DNA from: Batillaria attramentaria
Taxonomy: Eukaryota; Mollusca; Gastropoda; Batillariidae
Assembly (NCBI GenBank): GCA_018292915.2
Contig: JACVVK020000481.1
Coordinates: 236,001-300,000 of the forward strand
Length of the DNA stretch: 64,000 nucleotides
Direction: 5' to 3'
Part shown: positions 32,981-45,866 of the stretch, one piece after another
Numbering within the stretch: the first letter of the stretch is position 1
Layout of the letters: every line of letters starts with the position of its first letter
Notes under the pieces: model-generated
What the model was told of the DNA's origin: nothing
The model's database searches: none
What the model saw: only the letters and a program-made list of their open reading frames with translations
Made by a program: the position numbers and the translations under genes

Positions 32981-33189
32981 ACCCTCTCTCTCTCTCTCTC
33001 TCTCTGGGTTCTAACCCTCTTACGATGATCAAACTAGGCTCACGTTTCCAGAGCTACTGTGTGGTCAAAGTGAATGTGATCAATTGACATGTAGCCAGTT
33101 CCTCATTGACAGGTCGTGCTAGCTAATCTAATGGAACGAATACTTCGACAAGCTAACCCTCCTTTGGAATTCAAAGTGTTCTTTGAATT

Positions 33190-33320
33190 ATTTTGAATAA
33201 TAATAATTATTATTATTATTATTTTTCTGGCGCCCAACCTCATGCTGGAGCTCTGGGCGCCTTACAATAGTAAAACCGTTACATACACACAGTCATACAT
33301 ACAGTCTCAATACATTCTTA
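33190..33320. repeat. Dispersed (AAT)n repeat with GGCGCCCAACCTC motif
   Basis: Counterpart of 7190-7330, in the class A upstream region of gene 3. Confidence 0.6.
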
Positions 33321-33689
33321 CAAACACCATGATCATGATGATGGTGATACACGTATGAAACAGTTTCTGTAGTACTCACATGGCACATTAATACACACAT
33401 GTACACGTACATAATACACAGATATATACAAACATACATGCAGTCTTCCGTACATAAACTTTTACCAAGATGATAAGATGAACATGATAACCAGCCTGAC
33501 CCGAAGAAACACTGAGCTACATGATAAAGTAGTATAGTACAGAGACTTTGTCAGCGTGTGTATCAAATCTGTCTTTCATTCTATCCACTAAACATTGTAC
33601 CGCATGGCCTGTATCAGTTTTCATGTACGTGTCTGTGTGATTAGGCCAGCTGATAAAATATTAAGTGCATACACATGTAGGTAAAACCT

Positions 33690-33871
33690 TGTGTACTATC
33701 ACGTGATCATCCAGTCTGTGACGTCAGGAGCCAGCGAGCACCTCCCCCTGACGTCACAAGTGGTGAACAGACACAGTCCTGACCAAGTGTTGACTGCTGA
33801 CCAGTACATTAATGACTTGTCGTTGTCTGTGATCAGTGAACTGTGACAGCAGCAGGCAGGGTGTTCACTGG
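33690..33871 (+). promoter_or_regulatory. Gene 3 class A promoter region and non-coding first exon
   Basis: Close match to 7740-7957, with the CACGTG and TGACGTCA motifs conserved (the second TGACGTCA near 33750 is present here but changed in gene 1). It ends at the donor CACTGG|GTAAGTCGG at 33871/33872. The coding acceptor is near 35682. Confidence 0.5.
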
Positions 33872-34140
33872 GTAAGTCGGTAACATTCTCTACACGTGTA
33901 TAACTGCATTTGGTAACTCGGTGGCCACCGGTTCTTGGCGATTACTTTTTGTGGAGCCACTTTTGTAGACCTGTTGAAGAGAAAAGGTTGTGACCTAATA
34001 CAGTTTATCACAGTCAATACTAGTGTTCTCTGTCTTTCTGTAAATTAAAACCAGCCCCTAAATCGATATTTTCACTTCTGTTTGGGAAACTGATCACCTC
34101 GCCCTGACCCCCCCCCCCCCTTATCCTCTCTCTCTCTCTT

Positions 34141-34199
<59 letters not shown>

Positions 34200-35683
34200 C
34201 GAGGCAAGTGCCTGATATTTGTTGATTACTAGTGTTCATTAGTGAGTTATGATAACGATATCAGGGTCATGTGACGAGTAACACTCGATGATAACAGTCG
34301 TAAACTTCTCTAATGCTATTGCGACTGTATGTGTTGTGTGTTCCGTTCAAGTTATACGAGGAAACATAATAGTCCGATCTCGGCTCACTTGACATTCGAT
34401 CTAATGGCGTTTACATCAGCCACTCTGGTCCCAGATCCGATCTGAAAAATGTGTTCTCGGTAGTACATATGTATCGAGGTCGAGCTCGGATATGGAGGTG
34501 GACCGCATTCCTTGACAGGGCAATGACCAACCGGTGTTTTGGTTTGCGTCACCTGGAGTAGTGGCGGGAAATATCAGGTGTAATAACACAGTGACCGTGG
34601 GGTCAGGCCGGTACTGTGTTTATTGGAAGGACCCTGTTTAGAGAGTGTGCTAGTTTCTAGCGATTTTTGTTGTCATGTAAAAGCGTGATTTGCGTGATTT
34701 TTGTATTCTGTAGGGCAATTAAGGTGCATGCCGAGGGGTTGCAACAGGAGGCAAGCTGTCTGTAAAGTTATGACTTTTTGCGCACAAGTCAGGCAAAGGT
34801 GACGCGAGTGGATTTAAGCGAAGTGGCTTTCACAGAAAGTAGACTTGCATTACTCGAGTATCGAGGCCTTAATTGTTTTGTTTTTTTTTTAAACTCCTGT
34901 CATGTGTGTGCCCTTGTATGGTCTGTGCATATTGATTTCTAGATTGAAGCATTTGTAGGGCTGACTATGGTGCCTGAGGGTAATAGGGAATTTACAGGCA
35001 TTTTGAGACCTCGTGCATTTGAACTGTTTGACCTTCAAGCATGCTGGGAAGCGAGAAGCGTGTAATTGTATTCATTTCTGCAACACCTCGACTGTAACGA
35101 GGCCTGATTCATCGGGACATTTACCAATTAAATAACGTGGGTCCATGTAGTGTTACAACAACCAGTTTGATGGGTATTACGGATGTCTTTTGCTTATTCT
35201 TCATTGCATCGTGCACCCTCATCGTGAGTGGCTAAACCAGTGTTTTGTCCCGTTAATTCTTTTCAGACATATCGGGAGTACTTAGGGTGGTTTTTTAGGG
35301 TTTTTTTTGTTTTTTTCGGTTCTTTGCCTCCGACCTCCGCTTCTGTCACTTCGTTCTCTCCTTCTACCCCCCCCCCATCCCACCCTTCCACAACCCCCCC
35401 CCCCCCCCCCGCCCCCACCCCTTTTTACTGTATTTCATCCAAAGATTCACTTGTAGTCGCCTTTAAACTGCGGTTCTGCCTTTTCTCCATTTGCATACCA
35501 TTAAAGGATGCGAAACATGGCACATGTAATACTCAGCAATGATAGAAAACTTACAGCTGAAATCACACTGCAGTTAGTGTAGGCTTGGGTGCGATACTGA
35601 TACCCATACACAACAACAAAACTTCAGACACAGCAAGTTGTTTCTTCACATGTCTGTAAGTCGTCATGTTCTGTGCAACCAGG

Positions 35684-37062
35684 ATGGCGGCCGCTTCAGT
35701 TCAGCCCGGTCAGTTCGAGTGTCCGGTGTGCCACGAGAATTTTTCTACCCCTAAAATCCTTCCCTGCGCCCACCTTCTGTGTCGTCACTGTCTGATACAG
35801 TGGCTGAAGTCCGACAGTAATGCAAAATGCCCGTTGTGTCGTGACGTCATTGCTGATGCATCAGAGAGGATCGGTAAATCGTGTGACGTCATCGCTGACT
35901 CGCTGCCTACCGACCTGGCCATGGAGGCTAGGGTGGAATGTGCGGCCATTCTCAGCAAGAATCACGTGTGTTGTTGCTGTAAGAATACACCGGCCACATC
36001 CATCTGTCTCGACTGTGGCGACATGATGTGTCATACATGCACAAATTACCACAAAAGCGTTTCTGCGACAAAACGCCATGATGTGGAAGACCTGGCCACC
36101 ATGACTGCAGAACGTCTGGCTGCCAACCGCCGCTTGTCCTGTTCCGTGCACGCCGACAAGACATCAGAACTCTACTGCCCCACCCACGGGGCCGCCATCT
36201 GTCACCTGTGCGCCACATCCAAGCACCGCGCATGTCCGGAAGTGACGGAGCTGGAGGAGAAAATGCAGGAGGCGCGTGCAGTGCTGGCGGAGCTGGCGGC
36301 CACACTGAAGGCAGGAGAGAGCAAGCTGGAGAGGGCGATCAGCGAGCTGGATACGTATCTGGTGGACATGGAGAAAGCAACACAGGCTGCCCTGGCCGAC
36401 ATTGACCGCAAGTGTGACCGCCTGCAGAGTTCCGTGGAGGCTTGTCGCAAGCGTTTGAAGGAACTTGCTAAGGGAGCTAACTCTGAGGGAAGAAAACGTG
36501 TAGAAGATATAAAATGGCGTCTGTTGAAGCGACGTGGGCGAGTGACGTCACACTGGCGACTGGTGGATCGCGTTGGAGACAGGATGCCCCGTGTGTGTGG
36601 TGTCAGCGACATGACCTCCACGCTCCACACTCGCGTAAAAGGCATTGACCTCAGCGTGTCCTTGCCTGCTAACTTGAAGGTCGTTGCCAAGACAACACTG
36701 ACGATAGACGAGAAGGCGCTGGCCCGTATTGAACGTGAACTGTCCCAACTAGGCCAGCTGAGTGTGACGCCCGCTGTGAAAGTTGCTTCAACGCCATCCG
36801 CCCCAGGAGTGACAGGAGACATGGCCGCTTCACAGGCTGTGGGTCAGGTAACGGTCAGTGTCGTCTGGTAAATACAATATATTGTGGTACTGTGTGACCT
36901 GAGTCATCTGCCCGCCTTTCTCTCCTGGTGTGGATAGAATTACATTCATTTGAATTTATTAATGGTGCATTTTATCAACGAATAGTAGTTGATGTCGATT
37001 TCTTCTCGGTTTTTGGCTTGTCTCTTGTTTTGTGTTTTGTTTTGTTGTGTTTTTCTGTGGAT

Positions 37063-37127
<65 letters not shown>

Positions 37128-37840
37128 GGGGAGGGGGGAAGGCAATGAAAAAGATTAACCAGAACAAGTATGGGTTTGAAGTGGTTTCCTGTTTTCTCAT
37201 CATGATTAACATCTCTATGTTGTTGTTGTTGTTGTTGTTGTTGTTGGTGTTTGTTTTCTTTTGTGTGTTGTCTTTATTCTTGTTGTTGTTGGGGGGGGGG
37301 GGGAGTGTGTGTGTTCGGGGAGGGGGGGGGGCTGTTGTCCACAATACAATGCTGTAAACATGGCGATGTGATTCAGGCGACAAGCTGGCGATTCCACACG
37401 AACCACGGGAAGAACATCGTGCTGAGTAACAACCAGCAGACGGCGGAGAGAGTCAGGGGGGATAGTGACGTCATCGTGATTTCCAGTGAGGCCATGACGA
37501 CAAACACACTGTATGAGGTATTGCTACAGATTGTAGTCACACAGTACTTATGATGGTGTAATGCAGGCGTATGATACATGTAGGCAACATTAGTTTGTAT
37601 GGTTTTCTAACATTTCCTTTCTTTCTACACAGACTTTATCGTTGTCTTGTTGTTGATATTTCACATCCGTATTTTACTCTCCTTTTTATTGTTTTTGCCT
37701 TTTGTCAGTGTGTTTGTGTTGACGTTGTTAATAATAATAATAATGGATACTTATAGAGCGCCAAGAGCCCATTACCGCACTTATTCTCAGTGAGCTCTAA
37801 GCGCTTATAGAGCTTAAAAAGAACTAAAACAAGCAATACA

Positions 37841-37919
<79 letters not shown>

Positions 37920-39662
37920 GAGTTCTGTCATTCACTCATCACTGCTGCTGAGTGATACTGTAGATGTGTGGAGACAGGAAGTCATCTGTGTTACGGGTCT
38001 TCACCAAGACTCAGACAACAAAACCCATCATGACAAAACACAAACATGAGAGAAACGTGCGGTCAGTTCATGTAACAGTAAACGCCTGTTCAAATGATGT
38101 GTGGTTTATCTGTGTAGGTACGACTGGATGCAGTGGAAGGAAACACATGTTGGTGTACCCTGTTGTTTGGTGTGATTGTCGGGGACCCGGCCACCCTCAC
38201 CCTGCCCTCGGTTCCTGGAGGATGGACACAGGCTGTTGTGATTGGATATGGCGTTGTTTGGCAGTACGGCCCTGAGGTAAGGGGCGTGTGATATCGGCAC
38301 GTGATGACGTGTGAAACATGCTTGGATATCACATTTTGATTCAATACTTATACGGTTATACACATTCCGACACAGCACAGAGCTAAATTATGTTATAATA
38401 TTTTTTAGTTCATGTGAACTCAGTAAAGTGTGTAAAGTTGCACGTGTTGTAGAAAACTCCATTTGTGTTGAAACGTACATAAAGTCTAAAACGCTTTTGT
38501 TGTTGATTTTTAAATGAAAGAATTCAGTGGTCCGCCCAATATTCCTAACAAAACAAGCCACACAGTCAATTCCGTGACCGTAGCTGAATGTTGTATCGCT
38601 TTTAGTTACTTACTGTGATAGACTTTGGATTGAAATGAACCGCACCATGTGATTACAAACTGTGATATTGGCACAGAGGGCCAATACCGTAGGAAAGTCA
38701 CTATCCAGTCTGTGTGCGGGAAGCCGTGTCGGGGTGCTAGTGGACACCGCCAACAGTCTCCACCTGTATGTGGACGGACAGCACCAGGGAGTGGCCGCCA
38801 GGAACATACGTCACCCGTGTCACGCTTTCTTCTATGTTTACGGTCCATACACAAAGGTGAAGTTAAAATAAAGTGAAACAGTAAAAGCGATGCTAACCTT
38901 GTCACATGTAGGGGGATGACTGCTACAGCCACAAGAAGTGTAACATTTGCTAATAGAATGCTCTTGAATTTTAGAGGATTTTGTTTTGTTTGGTTAGGGG
39001 GTTGGGGGTGGGGTGGGGGAGGGGAGGGGTGCGCTTGTTCTTATAACAAATTCGCCTTAAAAAACAAACAAACAAACAGTACAAGTGATTTGAAGTGGTT
39101 TGCTATTTTCTCATCATCATCAATATCTATTGTCCCGGTCCTGTATGCAAAGAAGGAAATGATAGAGCGTCGCTGTCGCTGTGCAGTGTAAATGAAGGAA
39201 TAACATGGTTCACACACACTTCCTATAAACATCCTCTACTCTGGGCTGGGTGGGGAGCCGGGATGGCCGAAAGGTAGAGCGTTGGATTTTCAATGCTCGG
39301 GTCATGAGTTCGAATCCCGGCTGGGGCCAACTATATGTGCTGGCCTTTTTCTCGTTGTCCCGTCTTTGATATCAACCGCGCGTGGTGGAAAAGGACGTTA
39401 AACTCCCAAACACCCACCCACCCACTCTGGTCTCGGTACTAACGGGGTTTACACGAATCCACGAAACAACTTTCTCCATAAAAGTTAAGATATAATCAAA
39501 GGAACTTTTTTCAATAAAAAGGTTTCAATCAACCATAACGTTTACATTTAGATTCTTACCATTCTTTATAACGACTGTTGGATTTTTCCGGGCTTTCTTG
39601 GCAGAAAGTAACGTATGTCATGGTGTGTGTACACGTACTTCTGTAAAACGTCAGTATAAGTA

Positions 39663-39717
<55 letters not shown>

Positions 39718-39954
39718 AGACAGGTTCTCGTGAACCTATATCTCAATCCTTGTGTAATAAAGTTTCATCATCATCATCCTCATCATCATCATCTCTCTCT
39801 CTCTCAATTTAGTATGTTCTTAATTCAGTATGTTAGCTTAGCATAGCATAGCATAGCTAAGCTTAGCTTCAACTATGTTTTCCTATCTGGTACTGTATTT
39901 TTTCCTGTCTTTTTCATACAGATCACAACTCTTCCCTTGAGAGCCATGCCGTGA
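35684..39954 (+). CDS. Gene 3: RING/B-box/coiled-coil/NHR protein, class A front on a gene 4-like back
   Basis: Exons 35684-36847, 37377-37517, 38118-38276, 38677-38856, 39922-39954; 558 aa. An in-frame ATG 18 bases upstream (35666) lies before the CAACCAG acceptor, so 35684 is preferred. RING, B-boxes and coiled coil are intact and class A (CLIQWLKSDSNAK; EGRKRVEDIKW). NHR variable segments: RGDSDVIV, EGNTCWCTLLFG with SVPGGW, RANTVGKSLSSLCAG, YVYGPYTK. Residue CG is FG here in the exon 3 core. Intron 4 after exon 4 is nearly identical to gene 4 (GTGAAGTTAAAATAAAGTG) and shares its SINE, although exon 1 groups with gene 1. This is a sign of recombination or conversion. (GT)n at 37065-37126 and (CA)n at 37843-37918 lie in introns 1 and 2. 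Confidence 0.87.
37065..37126. repeat. (GT)n microsatellite in intron 1 of gene 3
   Basis: GT run, followed downstream by (GTT)n and two poly-G runs (37290-37331) before exon 2. Confidence 0.95.
37843..37918. repeat. (CA)n microsatellite in intron 2 of gene 3
   Basis: CA run in the position shared with 3431, 23154, 53029 and 63604. Confidence 0.95.
39252..39424 (+). mobile_element. tRNA-derived SINE, type 1, in intron 4 of gene 3
   Basis: Same location and flanks (ACTCTGG) as in copy 0 and gene 4, so inherited by duplication rather than inserted anew. Confidence 0.88.
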
Positions 39955-40174
39955 AACAAGAGAAGTGTAATGGGCGGTAGCTGGTACAGTGACTGTATCT
40001 CTCATCATGTGCTGTCTGTCACAACTCTCACCCAGCAACTCTCTATACATACAATTTGGTTTTCATTCATATGCGAAATAGTAATCATACAAACATGATT
40101 ATACTGTGCAAGAGAATAATCCTTTCACATCATCAGAATGATTTCATATCATTGTCTGTTTTCATTCGGTGTTG

Positions 40175-40371
40175 TTTTTAGCCCCGACTGTCGGGAACTC
40201 CTTGCCAATCGAACTCCGCCTTCAGACCTCACTGCCTCTGTTTAAATCGCATCTGAAGACCTATCTCTTCCGCCAAGCCTTTGACAGCTAAACCTCTGTT
40301 AAGCCTCAGTGTCTGTGTGCATCATGAGTTCGTTGCACTGCCAAATTGTATGTAAGCGGAGGGGATGTAAT

Positions 40372-40455
<84 letters not shown>

Positions 40456-40525
40456 TTAAGCGCAGCGAGTCCTTGAAGCGGGAGAACGGCGCTCTATAAA
40501 AGCCATGTATTATTATTATTATTTG
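40175..40525 (+). mobile_element. 5'-truncated LINE 3' end
   Basis: The frame 40178-40291 encodes LAPTVGNSLPIELRLQTSLP then LFKSHLKTYLFRQAFDS and a stop. This is the usual C-terminus of CR1/L2/RTE-like reverse transcriptase ORFs (NSLP..LR....L..FK..LKT.LF..AF). A 3' UTR with a 78-bp (GT)n tract and a (TAT)n tail follows. It splits the sequence GGTGTTGTTTCATATTC found unbroken after the other genes; TTGTTT is duplicated. Confidence 0.8.
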
Positions 40526-40616
40526 TTTCATATTCTGTTTCGTACCAAACTCGTGTACATGCTGCGATTATTTGATGAGGTGTTGTTTTATAAACTGTAA
40601 TGATAGTAAACATGCA

Positions 40617-40905
40617 CAGCTCAGTATAACACTTGGCACAGCACTGTCGACTTTCGTTCTTATGACTTACACTACAATGTACATACACACAACTCAGTAT
40701 AACACTTGGCACAGTACTGTCGACTTTCGTTCTTATGACTTACACTACAATGTACATACACACAACTCAGTATAACACTTGGCACAGCACTGTCGACTTT
40801 CGTTCTTATGACTTACACTACAATGTACATACACACAACTCAGTATAACACTTGGCACAGCACTGTCGACTTTCGTTCTTATGACTTACACTACAATGTA
40901 CATAC
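40617..40905. repeat. 73-bp minisatellite downstream of gene 3, 4 units
   Basis: Same family as 5703-6136. Confidence 0.95.
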
Positions 40906-41004
40906 AGCTGTTGTAGCGAGTGTAAAGCGATTGACTATTTCATGACATTTACACGCTGTGTTTGTTTTGATCACAACTGATGAAACTCAAAAAGAGGACG
41001 CTTA

Positions 41005-41070
41005 GCACGTACGATATTTGTATAGAACGTATGTTTGTATAGCACGTATCATGTTTGTATAGCACGTATA
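41005..41070. repeat. 20-bp minisatellite downstream of gene 3, about 3 units
   Basis: Short array of the TATAGCACGTATGATGTTTG family. Confidence 0.9.
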
Positions 41071-41324
41071 ACGTGTAAAAGTCCCGTTACGCTACTAGGG
41101 CTTACATGAAAACAATCCTGGCTTCAGGTGAATCCCTCTCATCGACGATACAGAGCAAGGGAAATAACTCCTATCCATAGTGGTGGGTGGGAGAGAGATC
41201 TTTGCACATACCTGTACTAGGAAGTACTATCTGATTTAAACGGAAAAATAACATCAATAAATAGTGTTGTGTTTAAAGCTACTGGATTTTAACACATCTA
41301 TATACTTGAGCGGGTGTGTGTTTG

Positions 41325-41370
<46 letters not shown>

Positions 41371-41433
41371 GATCCTAAGAAAGGGACTAGGGGTTCATTC
41401 TCCACTAACAGGCGCCAAAAGCCACCGAAAAAA

Positions 41434-42334
41434 AAAAACAAGATGGCCACCAGCCCAATATGTTGTTTCCATTCAATGACCTGCTGTAGTCACAGTCGTA
41501 GTCGTTGTGTCATGTATGCAGCCCGCGCGCACACGCCGGAACGCAAGCTCTCTGACATCAAGCATGCTGACATAAAGAAAGTACTGAAAACCCTTATCGT
41601 GCCTCTATGCACTTGCAAAAACCCAAACACATGAGGTCGTGTGAGCTCGCCTAGCTGGTTGACGTCACAACTTGTTGGCGTATGCGAGGTTCTACATGGG
41701 TGAATGAATTCTTGTAATAAAGTCGTTCCCCTTTGACAGAGTTACTTCCCGCAGACCTGACTGACAGACGATTGCTTACTGGTATCGGAGAAGAGACTCC
41801 CCCTCTCTCTCTCTCTCGCCTTCGACGCGCGCTTGCGCGCGCATGCACGCACCCCCCCCTCCCCCTACACACACACACACACACACACACACATTATGCA
41901 AAGACCTTGGAATCAGAAAGACGCGTCACTCCTGCCCTCGTAAGAGAGACATATAGCGGGACAACGCGAAGAGTTGTCTGCCTGCATTAGCGCGCATCCT
42001 AGATCTGGCCCCTATAGTGACAGCATGGCGGAAAGTGGAAAGCGATCACAAAAGCATGCAATTGTGTTCTGCGCCGAATTGTTCAAATAACAGACAAATA
42101 TAAACGGGGAAATACTTCTTTTGGTATTCCTGTTGAAAAACAAACATTTTTTTTTTCGCTTTCTTGTCAAAAAAAAAAAAAAAAAAAAAAGACCTCAAGT
42201 GGTACGTGTGCATGCAGTGTAAACTAACAGTAAACACACGCGGCTGACGCAGATACAGCGTAATTTTTTCCCTGACAACTTTACAAATCACGGTGACTTA
42301 AATTGTGCTAGCGTCTACCTGCATCTAAATTCAG

Positions 42335-42399
<65 letters not shown>

Positions 42400-44705
42400 A
42401 GAACAAAATCATCCGGCTGAACTTCATTCTAACCATTGTAAAACCATATCACAACATAGAATCTGCTGGATCGTCGGTCGCAGATATGATTAATGCTGAG
42501 TTAGCAGGAAGTATTCAGCGGATGCGTCCATCTTTGGATCTCTCGCACATTCGATCTTTCTGTGTTCCGTACTAGTTTTACTTGAACACATCGAACGAAA
42601 TGCACTGCGTTGCCTACGTACAGCAGTGAAAGCCAAACTAGATCTTTCGTTCGTCCTCCGGAACTTTGAGAGTACTTATGTTTTCCATAGGCCTAAAACA
42701 CATGCGAAATATATGGGGGGAGACCACCTGTCAGTCACTGACATCTTCGTTTTTGTTTATTTTCTTAAAATGTTTTACGGCGGCTAGTGTAGGGTTGGGT
42801 CAAACAAACAGACTTTTTACAAGCATGCGGATTCTATACTAAATTTACGCCAGTCACACGTCGTGGATGCGGCGATTTTGGTTTTCACGTCTGATGCTAT
42901 GTGTTATGTTTGGGAGAAAACATAATCTTGGCTCCAACTTCGATACCGATCTTGGCTCCAAATTCGATATCGTAGGCATACCTACCTCTATTTTTCAAGG
43001 GGGAAATCTACAGAAAGGTTTTCCCGTTCCTGGTGTTCGCCCGAATTTTTGCGTGGTTTCTGGCTTTCTGCGTAGATCTGCGGGATGCGCCGCGCTAATG
43101 CGCGCAGACAACTCTTACGCGTTGTCCCTCAAAGGGAGGTAAGTGAACTATCTTTATGTTTGCATTATGCTTCTGAGTGTGAGTCAGTGGCAAAAACGAA
43201 ACCCACTGAAATTCCCGCTTTCCACATGTCAAGTTGTAGAGATCGCGAAAAGATACTGCATTTCGATGCAAAATAATTTCTAGACCATCCCAGAACATGC
43301 TGGTGCAGTAACGTCAGTAGATTACGTCACCTTGGAAAGATATCGAACCTACCAGTAAGTTGAGAAATGCTCTAGATCTGACCTGTTCAGTACGTAAGCA
43401 GCCCTGCACAGCGTTCTGGGTTCTTCTTCTTTCATGAATTTGTTCTCCGTGCATATTCTGTTCATAAAGTATTGGAGTTGTATTCTGTTGTATCCCGTGT
43501 CTTCTCTGCGATTGCACGAAGATGGCGACATAGTAGAAGTAAAATACAACACGTCTCCAAACAGAGGAATTCGGAAAGAAAGTGGCGAGATACCCCCAAG
43601 AAAAAACAGCATCACGTCAATCAAACATGACGCACTTACTTTACGTCAGTGCGCGTGCGTCTCTTCTTCGATGTTTGTGAGGCGTGTGGCTTGTAGAGGA
43701 AATGTGCTGTGAGTACAAATTTTCGGGTCAACTGACGATAACGGCTGCAGTGAATTTTTCTAATTTTTTTTGTATATTTTTTATGGCACACCAGGCTCAT
43801 TATCTATGTATAGTAGGAGCGATTTTGAGATCTAAAGTGTGTTCACCAGCACTTTCATCAGGTACGGCTTACGCCAAAAGTATAAAAGCGACAACCTCCA
43901 AAATTCATTTAGTTGAGAGTCCGTATTCATGCTATCTATGTCCAAAAAATGGAGTGGTTTAGGTAAATATTACGCCTTTAAACGCCAGAAAGCCACTTTT
44001 TCTGAAAAGGGCGATAACTCGCAAATCATGTGTGCAATCGTACCTGGATCGGGCCTTCTATTCAACAATCTTGATTTATTTAGAAATCCCAAATTTGAAA
44101 ATCGGTTCAGTATTTTCGGAGAAATAGGCATCTGAACTGGGTTCACATGCAATGTCAACTCAGGCTCGGTTTACATGAAAACTATAAGAGCGACCATTTT
44201 CTAGTAGTGATTCTGTTCAGAGTCCGTATTCAAGCTATCTACTGCCAAAAAATTGAGTGATTTAAATAAATATTACGCCTGTACACGAAAGACAACCAAC
44301 TTGTCTCAAAAGGGCGATAACTCCCAAATCACTTAAGCAATCATCACACGCTTGAATCGTCTAATGTAACATTTTGATATATTTGGATACCCCAAATTTG
44401 AAGCCATTCGGTTGAGTATTTTCGAAGAAACGGGCCTGGACACAATTCACACACGCACACACGCACACACGCACACACATACGCACAGACGGCACTCACT
44501 GAGGAGGAGAAGCGCGTTCGGAACACCATACGCGTCAGCATCGATGACGCAAGTTTTCTTACGTCATTGTCAGAGTTACACTTGCAAAATCGTCTCTGCG
44601 GGAGATCGGCAGTGACGTGCGTTTGTACCACAGATGCTTGCCTATGAACGTGGAAATTTTAGCCCGTCCTATTATGTTGTTTCCATTACTATGGAAACAA
44701 CATAA
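41434..44705 (+). mobile_element. Composite THAP-element block, first tandem copy
   Basis: Together with 44706-48300 it interrupts spacer sequence continuous at about 18025 (GCCAAAAGCCACCGA ... AATGTACAAA). It starts with CAAGATGGCCACCAGCCC and a 63-codon ORF (41443-41634), then an AATAAA, CT/CA tracts, the THAP inverted-repeat element, unrecognised sequence 43142-43900, and an internal duplication (about 43915-44140 and 44215-44450; shared AGGGCGATAACTC and AGTATTTTCG motifs). It ends in a palindrome, TTATGTTGTTTCCAT, TACT, ATGGAAACAACATAA (44672-44705). Confidence 0.7.
41950..43140. mobile_element. THAP inverted-repeat element, second copy
   Basis: Inverted ends at 41957-42015 and 43070-43134 (GGGACAACGCG...AAGAGTTGTC). 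The left THAP start (MAESGKRSQK) is broken by a 5-base deletion, and the right one has lost its centre. (CA)n at 42338-42395. Confidence 0.6.
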
Positions 44706-45213
44706 CAAGATGGCCACCAGCCCAATATGTTGTTTCCATTCAATGACCTGCTGTAGTCACAGTCGTAGTCGTTGTGTCATGTATGCAGCCCGCGCGCACA
44801 CGCCGGAACGCAAGCTCTCTGACATCAAGCATGCTGACATAAAGAAAGTACTGAAAACCCTTATCGTGCCTCTATGCACTTGCAAAAACCCAAACACATG
44901 AGGTCGTGTGAGCTCGCCTAGCTGGTTGACGTCACAACTTGTTGGCGTATGCGAGGTTCTACATGGGTGAATGAATTCTTGTAATAAAGTCGTTCCCCTT
45001 TGACAGAGTTACTTCCCGCAGACCTGACTGACAGACGATTGCTTACTGGTATCGGAGAAGAGACCCTCTCTCTCTCTCTCTCGCCTTAGACGCGCGCTTG
45101 CCCGCGGACGCACGCACCCCCCCCCCCCTCCCCCTACACACACACACACACACACACACATTATGCAAAGACCTTGGAATCAGAAAGACGCGTCACTCCT
45201 GCCCTCGTAAGAG

Positions 45214-45857
45214 TAGACTCCAGAGTGCAGTCCCTTTTCGGCGGGGCGTGAAAATGTGACTGCTTACACCCAGCGCCATTTTTAAAAATGGCGAATTTTT
45301 ATTAGAAAAGCAGAGATTTGAAACGAAGTCTTGAATATCCGACCACTTTTCGTTTGTGCAAAATCTTTGCCAGCGGACAATTATTGTTGCGCTTTGATGG
45401 CACTGTTTACGTGGTACACTGAACCAACAGGATGTGAGTAAACGGCAAGGGTGTTGCACTCTGACAGGCAAGGGTGTTGCACTCTGCAGGCAAGTATTAT
45501 TGCACGGTGCAGACGATCACGTACCTGCCTTGTGGTGGAATAAGAGACGATTACAAAAGCATACACACCCGTGCTCTAGGACTGAATGTAATAATAGATC
45601 TGTCCATTCAGACAGAGACATGTTATGTATGTCTCTGATTCAGAAACAAGCCTACTTTCACTCTGAAGACAGCCTGCCATCACTTGCGCCATTGAGGATC
45701 CCTCTGGGTTCAAAGCTGGTCAAGGATGACATAGTGCGCGACCTTGTGTTTGAGAGCACCGAGACAATTTAGGCCCGTCACGGTAGCGCAGTGAGCGCCA
45801 TTTCCCCACCGTGCACAGAGGTACTTTCCACTGAAAGACTCTGTGCCCCAGAGAGTG
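45214..45857 (+). mobile_element. Non-autonomous element with 9-bp target duplication, copy 1
   Basis: Starts TAGACTCCAGAGTGCAG and ends CCCCAGAGAGTG; the ends are weakly inverted. Perfect 9-bp duplication TCGTAAGAG (45205-45213, 45858-45866). A 9-bp duplication is typical of Mutator-like elements, which is the tentative class. The frame 45434-45772 has no ATG start but is shared with copy 2. Confidence 0.75.
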
Positions 45858-45866
45858 TCGTAAGAG

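Noticed and set aside
37964..38275. 103-codon ORF across the intron 2/exon 3 border, also at 53151 and 3513
   Set aside because: It is in another frame than the NHR exon and runs through the acceptor; it is a shadow of duplicated sequence.
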